A DNA stretch of 64,000 nt from Streptomyces sp. B1I3 (GTDB lineage: Bacteria; Actinomycetota; Actinomycetes; Streptomycetales; Streptomycetaceae): the NCBI RefSeq assembly GCF_030816615.1, contig NZ_JAUSYD010000001.1, forward strand, positions 7,338,501 to 7,402,500, read 5' to 3'. Position 1 is the stretch's first letter; each line of letters begins with the position of its first letter. Under the pieces are notes generated by a model, which made no database searches, had not been told where the DNA came from, and saw nothing but the letters and a program-made list of their open reading frames with translations. Both the position numbers and the translations under genes were made by a program. Shown piece by piece: positions 16,675 to 24,566 of the stretch.

Positions 16675-17436
16675 ATGATGAACCCCGACCGGCCCCCCGC
16701 ACGACTTCGCCTCTCTACCGCGCTTGACGGCCTGGCCGTTGCCTTCGGCGGGATGACGGCCCACCCCGACGAGCACAACTGCGAGTGCCACTGGGGCAGC
16801 GCCGAAGAACTCGCGCAGCTCAAGGTTCCGGATACGGAGCTGGACCTTGACCTCCTACGCCGCACCTGGCAGGCCCCCGACTGGAGCGACCACGCATCTG
16901 TACTACGCCGGGTCCTGCCCCAGTTCGCCACGGCCCTCGTCAAAGGCTCCGTCGAGCCGCTCTTCGCCTTGGAGGAAGCCGGCCGCTCGTTTGCTCGCGG
17001 TCATTGGCAGCAGTGGCCCACGGTGCAAGCCGAAGCAGTCAGGGACTTCCTACACGCCTGGTGGGCCGACACGCTCGCCGATTCCGATCCCGTAGTACCC
17101 GCGTACGAGGTCCTGACATTGATCGCCGAGGCATCTGCCACGCTTACCCCGTGGCTCACCACATGGGAAAATGTGACTGACCGCCCGGCCGACGACCACT
17201 TGGCCGAGGCGGCAGCAAAGTGGGAGTACGACCTGCTCGGAGGCCAACTCCCCTGGCACTCTTGGGAGAACGAGGAAGGGACACGCACCGAGCTGACCGC
17301 CTGGCTGGTCCGCAATGCCCCTGCCCGGCTCCGGGCCCACGGCGTATCAGGGGAACTGCTCCACCGAATACGGTTGCTCGGCCTCACCGGCGACGATCGT
17401 TGGGAGGACCCTCACTGGCCCGGCCACCGCTACTGA
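16675..17436 (+). CDS. Hypothetical protein, about 253 aa
   Basis: ATG 16675 (or 16678) opens MMNPDRPPARLRLSTALDGL. The protein has a Cys/His patch, HPDEHNCECHWGSAEELAQL, near residue 40 and is otherwise soluble and rich in Trp and Leu (LRRTWQAPDWSDHASVLRRVLPQF; ECH and W-rich segments). It ends DPHWPGHRY. I recall similar unnamed proteins in Streptomyces but no function. The CECH patch might bind a metal. No signal peptide or membrane segment. It sits just outside the isoprenoid locus and need not belong to it. Confidence 0.7.
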   Translation: MMNPDRPPARLRLSTALDGLAVAFGGMTAHPDEHNCECHWGSAEELAQLKVPDTELDLDLLRRTWQAPDWSDHASVLRRVLPQFATALVKGSVEPLFALEEAGRSFARGHWQQWPTVQAEAVRDFLHAWWADTLADSDPVVPAYEVLTLIAEASATLTPWLTTWENVTDRPADDHLAEAAAKWEYDLLGGQLPWHSWENEEGTRTELTAWLVRNAPARLRAHGVSGELLHRIRLLGLTGDDRWEDPHWPGHRY

Positions 17437-17689
17437 TCCACCGAACCGTGCGGTGCTCCCTGCCCTCATATTGATTTCTTCATGAGCGTGTCGGCACCGG
17501 AAGATAAAGAACAAGCTAAGTGAAAGAGCGTTTTATCCCGTCTGGGGTGTTTGGTAAGTCGCCCAATGTCGGCGTACACGTGAACGTCCCCAGCCTCGTA
17601 CGAATGAAAAGGGACAGTTGCTGATGCGGTGAGACTTGGAGCTCGGCACTCTGCTGCTTGGTCGATTCGGGCGGTGGAAGGGGCTGGCA

Positions 17690-17846
17690 GTGGTCTTGGA
17701 TCCGCAGCGTTGGCTGGAGCTCCGGCGCTTTCGTGGCCTGCTGGAGTCCGGGGCGATGAGCCTGTCGGAGATCTCCCGGGAGACCGGCTTGGACTGCAAG
17801 ACGGTCCGCAAGTACCTCTCGGCGCCGGGGTCGGCGGCGCCTCCTA
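17690..17846 (+). pseudogene. IS21-family IstA transposase, N-terminal fragment
   Basis: About 50 codons read VVLDPQRWLELRRFRGLL, then AMSLSEISRETGLDCKTVRKYL. That is the N-terminal helix-turn-helix of IstA. Homology stops at 17846 inside SAPGSAAPPRR, exactly where an SDR fragment on the other strand begins. The rest of IstA and all of IstB are missing. It marks the junction that removed the C-terminus of the SDR gene. Confidence 0.7.
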
Positions 17847-18255
17847 GGCGGTCGCGTCGAGCATCCGGTTCCAGTCGTCGAGCGCGAGGTCCTTCCAGTA
17901 CGAGAAGAGCATTAGGCCGGCGTTGTTGACGAGGACGTCGATACGCCCGTAGGTGTCGATGGCGAAGTCGGCCAGTGCCTGCATGTCGGCGGCGTCGGTG
18001 ACGTCGGTGAGCCGGGCAGCTGCGGTGCCGCCGGTCTTCTCGATGTCGGTGACCAGTTGGTCGAGGTCTTCCTGGCCGCGGGCGGCGGCGACGATCTTGG
18101 CGCCGCGGGCGGCGAGGGCCTTGGCGCTGACGGCGCCGATGCCGGAGGAGGCGCCGGTGATGATGACGACCTTGTCCTTCAGGTGGTTCGTGGGGATCTC
18201 CCGGTGCGGTGGTTCAGCGCGCCTTCCGTGGTGAGGACAGCGCGCAGAGGCTTTA
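17844..18255 (-). pseudogene. Short-chain dehydrogenase (SDR), N-terminal half only
   Basis: The fragment starts with LKDKVVIITGASSGIGAVS (cofactor motif TGASSGIG) and includes VLVNNAGLMLF (NNAG), then ends after DDWNRMLDATA. The catalytic YxxxK part, present in intact SDRs of about 245 residues, is missing; an IS21 fragment replaces it. The 5' end was cut by an IS427-type insertion at 18256. Upstream of that insertion, on the same strand, is the OYE gene of the GntR-linked operon. I infer that this SDR was the last gene of that operon before the insertions. Confidence 0.82.
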
Positions 18256-18272
18256 GAAGTCATCTCATTTGG
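18256..18272 (+). repeat. Left terminal inverted repeat of the IS427-type element
   Basis: 17 bases, GAAGTCATCTCATTTGG, pair with 19096-19112 with a single mismatch at position 5. Confidence 0.85.
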
Positions 18273-19073
18273 TGAGCCTTCGGTAGCAGATGAGGGTGCA
18301 GGCGATGCTGGTGAAGGCGAGGAAGTGGTCGGCCTTGCGTTCGTAGCGTCGGTGGAGGCGGCGGCAGCCGGCGAGCCAGGCCATGGTGCGTTCCACGGTC
18401 CAGCGGTGGCGGCCCAGCCGTTGCGAGGACTCGACTCCCTTGCGGGCGATGCGGTGGGCGATGCCGCGTTCGCGTAACCATCGCCGCAGGTGGGGGTAGT
18501 CGTAGCCCTTGTCGGCGTGGAGTTTGCCGGGCTTGCGCCGTCGTCGGCCGCGGCGCGAGCGGATTGGCGGGATGCCCTTCACGAGCGGGATCAGGGCCTG
18601 GCTGTCGTGCAGGTTCGCCCCGGAAATGCCGACGGATATGGGCAGACCCGACCGTTCCGTGATCAGGTGGATCTTCGAGCCGTACTTGCCCCGGTCGACA
18701 GGATTCGGACCTGTCAGGTCCCCCTTTTCAGGGCCCGCATGTTCACCGAGTCGATCGCGCACCGCGACCAGTCCAGCTCGCCGCGGGCACCGAGTTCGTC
18801 GAGGACCAGGCGGTGGAGCTTGGCCCACACCCTGGCCTTCGACCACTCCGAGAAGCGCCGGTGGGCGGTCGCTCCGGACGGGCCGAACGACGCTGAAGGC
18901 AGCTGCTGCCAGGTACAACCCGACGTGGCCACGAAGACGATCGCGGCCAGCACTTCCCGGTCGCCGTGCCGACGCCGACCACCGCCCTGCGGCCGCGACG
19001 GCGCCTCAGGCACCACCCGCTGGAACAACTCCCACAACTCGTCCGGCACCAGCCGCTCAACGATCCCCACCAT
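18265..19073 (-). CDS. IS427-type transposase in two frames (programmed frameshift)
   Basis: The first frame (18714-19073) encodes 119 residues: LVPDELWELFQRVVPEAPSR, TSGCTWQQLP and ELDWSRCAIDSVNMRALKRGT, the N-terminal DUF4096-type half with the first catalytic Asp. The second frame continues from about 18730 with KGDLTGPNPVDRGKYGSKIH, KLHADKGYDYPHLRRWL (second Asp) and HRWTVERTMAWLAGCRRL (Glu). The switch lies in an AAAAGGGGG run near 18717-18725 on the transposase strand. Such -1 slippage is normal in IS427 elements, so I call one functional gene rather than a broken one. Confidence 0.85.
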
Positions 19074-19095
19074 GGCGCACAGAATACCGAGTCGT

Positions 19096-19112
19096 CCAAA
19101 TGAGATGGCTTC
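19096..19112 (-). repeat. Right terminal inverted repeat of the IS427-type element
   Basis: Read on the minus strand this is GAAGCCATCTCATTTGG, matching the left end at 18256-18272 with one mismatch. TTA follows on the plus strand. Confidence 0.85.
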
Positions 19113-19134
19113 TTAGCTGTACGGGGTGGGGAGG

Positions 19135-20244
19135 TCAGCGCTTGCGGCGCTTGACGACGTAGGCGTACTGGTCGGGCCAGGTCGGCTCGGCGCCGAGCGC
19201 GAGCGCGGCGTGCTGGGCCCAGTAGGGGTTGCGGAGCAGTTCGCGGCCGAGGAAGACGGCGTCGGCCTGCCCGCCTGTGATGATGTCCTCGGCCTGCTGC
19301 GGCTCGGTGATGATGCCGACGGCTGCGGTGGGGATGCCGGCCTGGTTGCGGGCCTGGTCCGCGAAGGGCACCTGGTAGTTCGGCCCGGCGACGATCTTCG
19401 CGTCGCGGACCATGCCGCCGGTGGACACGTCCAGCAGGTCGCCGCCGTGGGCGTGGAGTTCCTTGGCGAGGCGGACGGTGTCCTCCCCGGTCCAGCCCTC
19501 GCGCTTGTCCTCGGGGTTCTCGGTCAGCCAGTCGGTGGCCGAGGTGCGGAAGAACACCGGCAGGTCCTCGGGCCACACCGCGCGGACCGCGTCGACGACC
19601 TCCAGGGCGAAGCGGATGCGGTTCTCGAAACTGCCGCCGTAGGCGTCGGTGCGGTGGTTGGAGGCCGGGGAGAGGAAGGAGTTGATCAGGTAGCCGTGGG
19701 CTCCGTGCACCTCGGCCACCTGGAAGCCGGCGGCCAGCGCGCGCCGCGCGGAGTCCGCGAAGTCGCGTACGAGCTGCTGGATCTCGTCCACGGTCAGCTC
19801 GTGAGGGACAGCGAGTCCGTCGTAGGCGATGGCGCTGGGGGCGACGGGCTGCCAGCCGCCCTCGGACTCGCTCAGGTGGCGGTCCGACAGCCAGGGCTTG
19901 TCGACGGACGCCTTGCGGCCGGCGTGGGCGAGCTGGATGGCCGGGACAGCACCGTGCGCCTTGATAGCCGAGGTGATGCGGGTGAACGCCTCCTGCTGGC
20001 GGTCGTTCCACAGGCCCAGGTCCCAGGGGCTGATGCGCCCGTCGGGCCGGACGCCGGTGGCCTCGGCCATCACCAGGCCCGTGCCACCGGCGGCACGGGA
20101 GGCCAGGTGGGTGAGGTGGAAGTCGGTGGGCGCACCGGTGTCCGGACCCTCGGGGGCGGCGGAGTACATGCACATCGGTGACATCCACACCCGGTTGGGT
20201 ATCGACAGGGAACGCAGGGTGAGGGGGGTGAACAGGGAACTCAT
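19135..20244 (-). CDS. namA: NADH:flavin oxidoreductase, YqjM-type old yellow enzyme
   Basis: An FMN-dependent ene-reductase of about 369 residues. The N-terminus SIPNRVWMSPMCMYSA has the Cys (about 25) that marks the YqjM/thermophilic-like class. Other blocks are LAHAGRKAS, EVHGAHGYLINSFLSP, NHRTDAYGGSFENR and DAVFLGRELLRNP. It reduces activated C=C bonds with NADPH. I chose the ATG at 20244; an upstream in-frame ATG would read through a tandem repeat. It is the fourth gene downstream of the GntR-divergent promoter, after a NAD(P)-binding protein, RidA and an SRPBCC protein. The IS427-type element now lies immediately downstream. Confidence 0.95.
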   Translation of the reverse strand: MSSLFTPLTLRSLSIPNRVWMSPMCMYSAAPEGPDTGAPTDFHLTHLASRAAGGTGLVMAEATGVRPDGRISPWDLGLWNDRQQEAFTRITSAIKAHGAVPAIQLAHAGRKASVDKPWLSDRHLSESEGGWQPVAPSAIAYDGLAVPHELTVDEIQQLVRDFADSARRALAAGFQVAEVHGAHGYLINSFLSPASNHRTDAYGGSFENRIRFALEVVDAVRAVWPEDLPVFFRTSATDWLTENPEDKREGWTGEDTVRLAKELHAHGGDLLDVSTGGMVRDAKIVAGPNYQVPFADQARNQAGIPTAAVGIITEPQQAEDIITGGQADAVFLGRELLRNPYWAQHAALALGAEPTWPDQYAYVVKRRKR

Positions 20245-20263
20245 GTGGGGGGGTGCTTCTTCC

Positions 20264-20291
20264 GTGATCGGTGATCGGTGATCGGTGATCG
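20264..20291 (+). repeat. Four perfect tandem copies of a 7-bp unit (GTGATCG)
   Basis: GTGATCG is repeated four times without error, 20 bases upstream of the OYE start codon and within the 80-base gap to the SRPBCC gene. On the transcribed strand it lies just ahead of the ribosome site. Such a tract can change length by slippage. Confidence 0.85.
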
Positions 20292-20324
20292 ATGGCATCG
20301 GGACGGGTCGGCTGCCGTCCGGTG

Positions 20325-20759
20325 TCAGGCGAGGATCGTGTGGAGGCCCGCGAGGGCGGGGGCGTAGGCCGCTTCCAGGACCGCGGTGGCTTCCTGGGCG
20401 GTGGTGCCCTCGGCCGGGTCGAAGGTGGCGTGCCAGCTGAGGAAGGGGCCGCCGGTGTCGGCGACGGGCTGGACGTGCAGCGTCGAGCGGTAGCCGCGCA
20501 CCGGCAGCGGTGCCTCGACGATTTCGTAGGTCAGCTTCCGGTCGACCTCGTCCAAGCCCGCGAGCCGTTCCTGGTAGGTGCTGCCGTCCATCCCGGCGAG
20601 GAGGCGGACCGCACCGGGGGTGAGTCCGTTGCCGCCCCCGATGATCTCGCTCGCCCGGATGGCCGGGTGCCAGTCGGGCAGGCCGTTGAACCGCCGGACG
20701 ACCGCCCAGGTCTCGTCTGCGGAGCTGGTGAAGACGGAACTCCAGTACGCGGTGGCCAT
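20325..20759 (-). CDS. SRPBCC-family protein (polyketide cyclase/START-like), 144 aa
   Basis: MATAYWSSVFTSSADETWAVVRRFNGLPDWHPAI is the usual START of this small lipid/ligand-binding fold (fragment split here: SSADETWAV, RRFNGLPDWHPAI), followed by GAVRLLAGMDGSTYQERL and LHVQPVADTGG. The family binds hydrophobic ligands or acts as a cyclase or hydratase. Its ATG overlaps the stop of the ridA gene (TGATG at 20757-20761), so the two are coupled. No enzyme motif fixes a reaction. Context suggests a role in the same oxidative or detoxification pathway as the OYE. Confidence 0.86.
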   Translation of the reverse strand: MATAYWSSVFTSSADETWAVVRRFNGLPDWHPAIRASEIIGGGNGLTPGAVRLLAGMDGSTYQERLAGLDEVDRKLTYEIVEAPLPVRGYRSTLHVQPVADTGGPFLSWHATFDPAEGTTAQEATAVLEAAYAPALAGLHTILA

Positions 20760-21160
20760 CAGGCGGGCAGACGGGTGTCGAGGATGAAGTTGGTCTCGAT
20801 GAGCTGGCCGGGGAAGAACAGGTGAGCTACGCCGATGGTGCTGCTGGTGGGGCGGTGGTCGCCGAAGTAGGCCAGGTTGGCGGCCGCCATCGCGTTGTTG
20901 TACTTCGGCAGGTCGACGATGTACTGGGTCTCGGAGACGACCTGGTTGCGGGTGGCGCCGTAGTGGGCGAGGACCTTCTCGAAGTTGGCGAAGACCTGCG
21001 CGCTCTGGGCCTCGAAGTTGCCCGGGTGGAGGAAGTTGCCCTCGTCGTCGTGGGAGAGCTGGCCCGAGACATAAATCGTGTGCTCGACCTTGATGGCCTG
21101 GGCGAAGCCGAACTCGCGCTCGCCCGAGACGCCGTGGCTGTAGGAATCGATCGCAGTCAT
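20759..21160 (-). CDS. RidA/YER057c/UK114-family protein, 133 aa
   Basis: Contains VEHTIYVSGQLSHDDEGNF, FEKVLAHYGATRNQVV, YIVDLPKYNNAM and a C-terminal GQLIETNFILDTRL. This is the chorismate-mutase-like RidA fold. Classical RidA deaminates reactive imines, using an Arg near the C-terminus. Here that position reads LIETNFI, so it may belong to a non-deaminating subfamily. It is second in the GntR-linked operon: the gap to the upstream gene is 40 bases, and its stop overlaps the start of the SRPBCC gene. Confidence 0.92.
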   Translation of the reverse strand: MTAIDSYSHGVSGEREFGFAQAIKVEHTIYVSGQLSHDDEGNFLHPGNFEAQSAQVFANFEKVLAHYGATRNQVVSETQYIVDLPKYNNAMAAANLAYFGDHRPTSSTIGVAHLFFPGQLIETNFILDTRLPA

Positions 21161-21200
21161 GGTGGTGGTCCTTCGCTGGTGGGGGGTGGGGGCGCCGGGA

Positions 21201-21851
21201 TCAGGCGGCGAGGCGGGCGACCGCGTCCGTGACGGGGGTGTCGCCGGAGGTCAGCTCGACGATGACGCGGCTCAGGCGCGGCTCGTGCAGGGCGGCGTCG
21301 ATGAACGCGGCGACATCGTCGCGGTGCACGTCGCCGTACTCGACGGCGGCCGCGGCGGTGACCCGGCCGCTGCCGGGAGTGTCCAGCAGGGTGCCGGGGC
21401 GGACGATCAGCCAGTCGAGATCGGTGCGCGCCAGGTACACGTCGGCGCTCTTCTTGACCTTGATGTAGTGCTCGAAGCCCTCACCGGCCTCGCCGCCGCG
21501 CAGCGCGTCGGGGAAGACCGAAACCAGGACGAACCGTGTCACCCCGGCGGCGGCAGCTGCGTCGGCTGCCTTCTGAAGGCCTTTGCCGTCGATGAGGGTG
21601 GTCTTGTCCATGCCGGTTCCGTGGGCGCCGGCCGAGAACACCACCGCGTCGTGCCCGGCGAGCTTGCCCGCGAGCTCTTCCACGGAGTCGGCGATCAGGT
21701 CGCCGGTGACCGGCGTCGCCCCGGTCGCGCGGATCGTGTCGGCCTGGTCCGGGCTGCGGTGCATGCCGGTCACCTCGTCGCCGCGCTCGGACAGCAGGCC
21801 GGCGAGCCTCCTGCCGACACTTCCGGCGGCACCGATCTGGAACACCTTCAT
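21201..21851 (-). CDS. NAD(P)-binding oxidoreductase (NmrA/atypical SDR type), 216 aa
   Basis: MKVFQIGAAGSVGRRLAGLL is a Rossmann start with GxxGxxG spacing, followed by VTGDLIADSV, DAVVFSAGAHG, VTRFVLVSVFPD and LDWLIVRPGTLL. This pattern is typical of the small NAD(P)H-binding atypical SDRs, which often act as sensors or reductases. Start at ATG 21851, preceded by AGGGGACTTCC. It is the first gene of the minus-strand operon and is divergent from the GntR gene, with two operator-like palindromes in the 90-base gap. Substrate unknown. Confidence 0.88.
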   Translation of the reverse strand: MKVFQIGAAGSVGRRLAGLLSERGDEVTGMHRSPDQADTIRATGATPVTGDLIADSVEELAGKLAGHDAVVFSAGAHGTGMDKTTLIDGKGLQKAADAAAAAGVTRFVLVSVFPDALRGGEAGEGFEHYIKVKKSADVYLARTDLDWLIVRPGTLLDTPGSGRVTAAAAVEYGDVHRDDVAAFIDAALHEPRLSRVIVELTSGDTPVTDAVARLAA

Positions 21852-21899
21852 GGGAAGTCCCCTCTTTCCTGGCCGGATGACCGGCCCTCCAGTTGTCCT

Positions 21900-21911
21900 A
21901 ATGTTGACATT
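21900..21911. promoter_or_regulatory. Operator-like palindrome 1 (AATGTTGACATT)
   Basis: AATGT-TG-ACATT is a near-perfect 12-bp inverted repeat in the gap between the GntR gene and the operon it faces. It lies 25 bp from a second copy. Confidence 0.65.
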
Positions 21912-21924
21912 GCAACAACACGGG

Positions 21925-21936
21925 AATGTTAACATT
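21925..21936. promoter_or_regulatory. Operator-like palindrome 2 (AATGTTAACATT)
   Basis: A perfect 12-bp palindrome ending five bases before the GntR start codon. It differs from copy 1 by one base. I infer that GntR binds both, repressing itself and the divergent operon. Confidence 0.68.
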
Positions 21937-21941
21937 ACGAC

Positions 21942-22619
21942 ATGGAGAAGACGCAACTCATAGACGCGGTGGCCCCCGCCCGCCGTCGCGGACTGGCCGA
22001 CGAGGTCGCCGACCGGATCCGGGAGGCGATCTTCAGCGGCGCCTACGCCCCCGGGGCACCGCTGCGCGAGGTCGAACTCTCAGGCGTCCTGCAGGTCAGC
22101 AGGGGCCCGGTGCGTGAGGCTCTGCGCGTACTGGAGCGCGAGGGGCTCGTGCACTGCGCCTGGCACCGCGGCACCGTCGTCACCACGCTGTCCGCCGAGG
22201 ATGTCGCCGAGCTCGACAGTCTGCGCGGCGCGCTGGAGGACCTCGCCGTCCAGCAGGTCATCGCCCACGCCTTGGAGGAGGACCTTGCCGCCATCGAGAA
22301 GGCGGCCGACGTGATGGAGCACACGACGGACCCGCACGACATGGTCCGCCTGGACATCGCCTTCCACGACGCCGTCTTCGCCGCCACCGGCCACCAGCGT
22401 CTCGCCGCGGCCTGGGAGTCCATCCGCTGTCAGGTCCACCTGTTCCTGCTGACCCGCATCGGCTTCAGCACCGAGGGCTACCTCGGCTGCATCCCCCAGG
22501 AGCACCATGCACTGGCCGCCGCCCTGCGCGCCCGCGACTCCCAGGCCGCCCTCCCCCTCTTCGCCGCCCACCGCCGCCACGCCGTGGACGTCGTCACAGG
22601 TACGTCGAGCCCAGCCTGA
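21942..22619 (+). CDS. GntR-family regulator, FadR/FCD type, 225 aa
   Basis: The N-terminal winged helix reads DEVADRIREAIFSGAYAPG, LREVELSGVLQVSRGPVREAL and LEREGLVH. The C-terminal FCD ligand domain has the conserved Asp and His positions (LDIAFHDAVFAATGH, EHHALAAAL), which usually hold a metal and a carboxylate ligand. FadR-type proteins are normally repressors released by a metabolite. It is divergent from the oxidoreductase operon with two AATGTTRACATT palindromes between, so I infer autoregulation and control of that operon. Confidence 0.94.
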   Translation: MEKTQLIDAVAPARRRGLADEVADRIREAIFSGAYAPGAPLREVELSGVLQVSRGPVREALRVLEREGLVHCAWHRGTVVTTLSAEDVAELDSLRGALEDLAVQQVIAHALEEDLAAIEKAADVMEHTTDPHDMVRLDIAFHDAVFAATGHQRLAAAWESIRCQVHLFLLTRIGFSTEGYLGCIPQEHHALAAALRARDSQAALPLFAAHRRHAVDVVTGTSSPA

Positions 22620-22822
22620 GGACTGGTCCGCCGGCATCTGGGCGCCGCCCAGCGTTGATGCATTCTGTGCGTCTTCGTCATCGCCCGCCCCGGCAACCAT
22701 GGACATGTGCGACGACAGCCGGTCACAGGTAGCCACGGCATACGGCCGGCACCGCTCGACCGGTCCGCCGCTTCGTCAGGCCGCGCCGCCGACGAAGCGA
22801 TCCCGCGCCGCGCAGGACCGCG

Positions 22823-23160
22823 TCAGGCCAGGCGCACGCCGGACCGGTCAGCGGCGTCCGCCGGTGTGCGTGGCCCTGGTACGTCAGCGACAGGCCCCAG
22901 GCCGAGGCGCTTGGCCATGTCCAGTCGGAAGGTGCCGTACGGGTTGATGTTGGACCAGAACAGCGCGGTCAGGCCGCGCCGGTCCTCGTCGCTCAGCTTC
23001 TTGGCCCAGGCCGGTTCGGCCAGGACCTGCTGCACCAGCAGGGTGTTGACATGCACGAGTGCGGACTGGAGCAGGTGCAGCATGCCCTGGGGCCTCGCTG
23101 CCGCGATCCATTTCCAGGTCAACCAGCGAGCAGCGGGAAACGGCTCTTTGATGCGGGCGT
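22823..23160 (-). pseudogene. Tn3-family transposase, C-terminal fragment
   Basis: The minus strand reads PQGMLHLLQSALVHVNTLLV, LSDEDRRGLTALFWSNINPYG and FRLDMAKRLGLG, then a stop at 22823. That is the C-terminal region of a Tn3-type transposase. Intact enzymes are near 1000 residues, so about 90% is missing. It abuts a broken ADP-ribosylglycohydrolase gene near 23195. Confidence 0.65.
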
Positions 23161-23203
23161 CGACCTCCGCGGTCCACTTCGCGCCTGCCGGCCAAGAAGC
23201 TGC

Positions 23204-23676
23204 CATGGACGCGGCCCGCCGCATCGCTGGCCCCACCCACGGTGACCGCGCGGCCTGGGAAGGCACCCGCGATCTTCCACGAACTCATCCGTGTCACGTT
23301 CGAGGACACCGACCCCCTTACCGCGCTCCCGGACATCCTGGCTCTTGTCCATCCCAACCACCGTGGCCGCTACGCCGCAGTCCTCGCGCCCGACTGGCAC
23401 CCCGATCAGGCGACCGAGTTCAACGGTGCCGTCTGGCCGTGCCTGGGCTCCGCCGTCTGGTCCCTGCGCACCACCACCAGCTTCGAAGACGCGATACGCG
23501 CGGCGATCGACCTAGGCGGTGACACGGACACCGTCGCCGCGGTGACCGGAGGCCTCGCGGGGGCGTACTACGGTCTGGACCAGCACACCCCGGCAAACCG
23601 CCATGGGACGGGCTGGTCTCCGTACCGAACCGACGGAGCGGCGCCTTGCCCTGGCGGCCCGGAGGGGCTGAGGTAG
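23204..23676 (+). pseudogene. ADP-ribosylglycohydrolase (DraG-like), truncated and frameshifted
   Basis: The C-terminal half of a DraG-type hydrolase: AARRIAGPTHGDRAAWEGT in one frame, then AIFHELIRVTFEDTDPL in another. The join near 23268 needs removal of one base (extra C in GGCACCCGCG). Downstream are LGSAVWSLRTTTSFEDAI and the Mg-binding LGGDTDTVAAVTGGLAGAYYG. The N-terminal metal site is missing. The intact family is about 300 residues. The substrate would have been ADP-ribose linked to protein or nucleic acid. Confidence 0.82.
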
Positions 23677-23736
23677 CTCGTCTGTTCCGTAAAGTTAGAT
23701 CGCTCCATCTCTGGGCGGAGCGAGTGCGTCCAGAGA

Positions 23737-23900
23737 TGTCCGCAGCAGGCCCGGGAGATCCGTCGGGCCCTGGCAACGCGGGATCGAACACGGTGGCCGA
23801 CCACATCACCGCCGCGCGCCTGACTCTGGCCCAGCTGCCGAAGAAGTACCGGCGCGGGCGCCGGACCCTGATCCGCACCGACTCCGCCGGCGGCACTGCT
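23737..23900 (+). pseudogene. IS1380-family transposase, internal fragment
   Basis: GNAGSNTVADHITAARLTL and then RRTLIRTDSAGGT match the middle of IS1380 transposases (PGNAGSN and IRTDSAGGTH, with a catalytic Asp). Nothing of the family is seen on either side. At about 23900 the same frame passes straight into an unrelated integrase sequence. Confidence 0.62.
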
Positions 23901-24300
23901 TACCTGCACATCCAGGACTGGGCCACGCGCCTGACCAACCTCGGCGGAAGCCCGATGGCCGCCGCGTCCCGGGGCCGCGCAGTCTCCGCTGTCCGCAGCT
24001 TCTACGCCCACTGCGAGCAGGACCTCGGCTCCGCCCGATGGAACCTCCCTCCCCGCCGGGCGCTCGCCGGACCCACGAACGCGACCAGCTCACCGCCCAC
24101 CAGACCGACGCGCTGCGCACCGCCGCCGACCGCTACCGCGGCCCGCACCCCGAACGCGCACGGCTCGCCCTCTACATGACCCTCGCAGGCCTGTGCCCCG
24201 GCCAGTCCATCACCCTCGTCCTCCAGCACATCCAGCGCCACGACGCCTCCGGCCCCACGTGGCGCCTCCCGGCGAAGAACCACAGCGCCTCCGCCGTCCC
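23901..24300 (+). pseudogene. Tyrosine recombinase fragment with frameshift
   Basis: AYLHIQDWATRLTNLGGSP, then RGRAVSAVRSFYAHCEQDLG, matches the N-terminal SAM-like domain of a phage integrase. In a second frame from about 24055 it continues ERDQLTAHQTDALRTAADRY, RARLALYMTLAGLCPGQSI and HIQRHDASGPTWRLPAK. The catalytic R (normally in LRPGE) is replaced by CPGQS, and the C-terminal HxxR...Y part is missing. It ends at the left side of the IS110 remnant. Confidence 0.65.
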
Positions 24301-24304
24301 CCCC

Positions 24305-24566
24305 CCGTTATGTTTTTCGCGGTCCTGCAACGGGGCCGCTGGCCTCCGGGCCCGGCATGACTGTGTCCCCCTGTCGAAAACATGACCTGGGGGGTGGTGT
24401 CACCCGGGTTCGGGGGTGTTCGTCGGAGACGCTGATCAGAGGTCCGGCCACCGTCCGGTCCGGCGCAATGCCGGACGGTTCGCGGGCGGCAGGCCTGCAT
24501 TACGTGGATGCGCGAGCACGACACCCGAGCCGAGGCCAACACCGTCAACACCCCTGGAGGGGTGCG
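24305..24566 (+). ncRNA. IS110 5' non-coding region, possible bridge RNA
   Basis: About 260 bases lie between the integrase remnant and the IS110 transposase start. IS110-group elements encode a structured bridge RNA here, between the left end and the transposase, which pairs with donor and target DNA. The stretch is GC-rich with several inverted segments (CCGGACGG/CCGTCCGG near 24453-24481). I could not assign the binding loops by eye, and the element is truncated, so the RNA may be dead. Confidence 0.3.

Larger units (their letters stand above)
18256..19112 (-). mobile_element. IS5-family element, IS427 group, 857 bp, with TTA target duplication
   Basis: The terminal inverted repeats are 17 bp with one mismatch: GAAGTCATCTCATTTGG at 18256-18272 and its complement, GAAGCCATCTCATTTGG, at 19096-19112. 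The trinucleotide TTA flanks both ends (18253-18255 and 19113-19115). A 3-bp TNA duplication and a two-frame transposase are hallmarks of the IS427 group. The element lies between the OYE gene and the SDR remnant. Both ends and both transposase frames are present, so it looks recent and perhaps active. Confidence 0.88.

Noticed and set aside
20264..20291. The 7-bp tandem repeat as an origin iteron array
   Set aside because: Only four 7-bp units with no AT-rich stretch or rep gene next to it.
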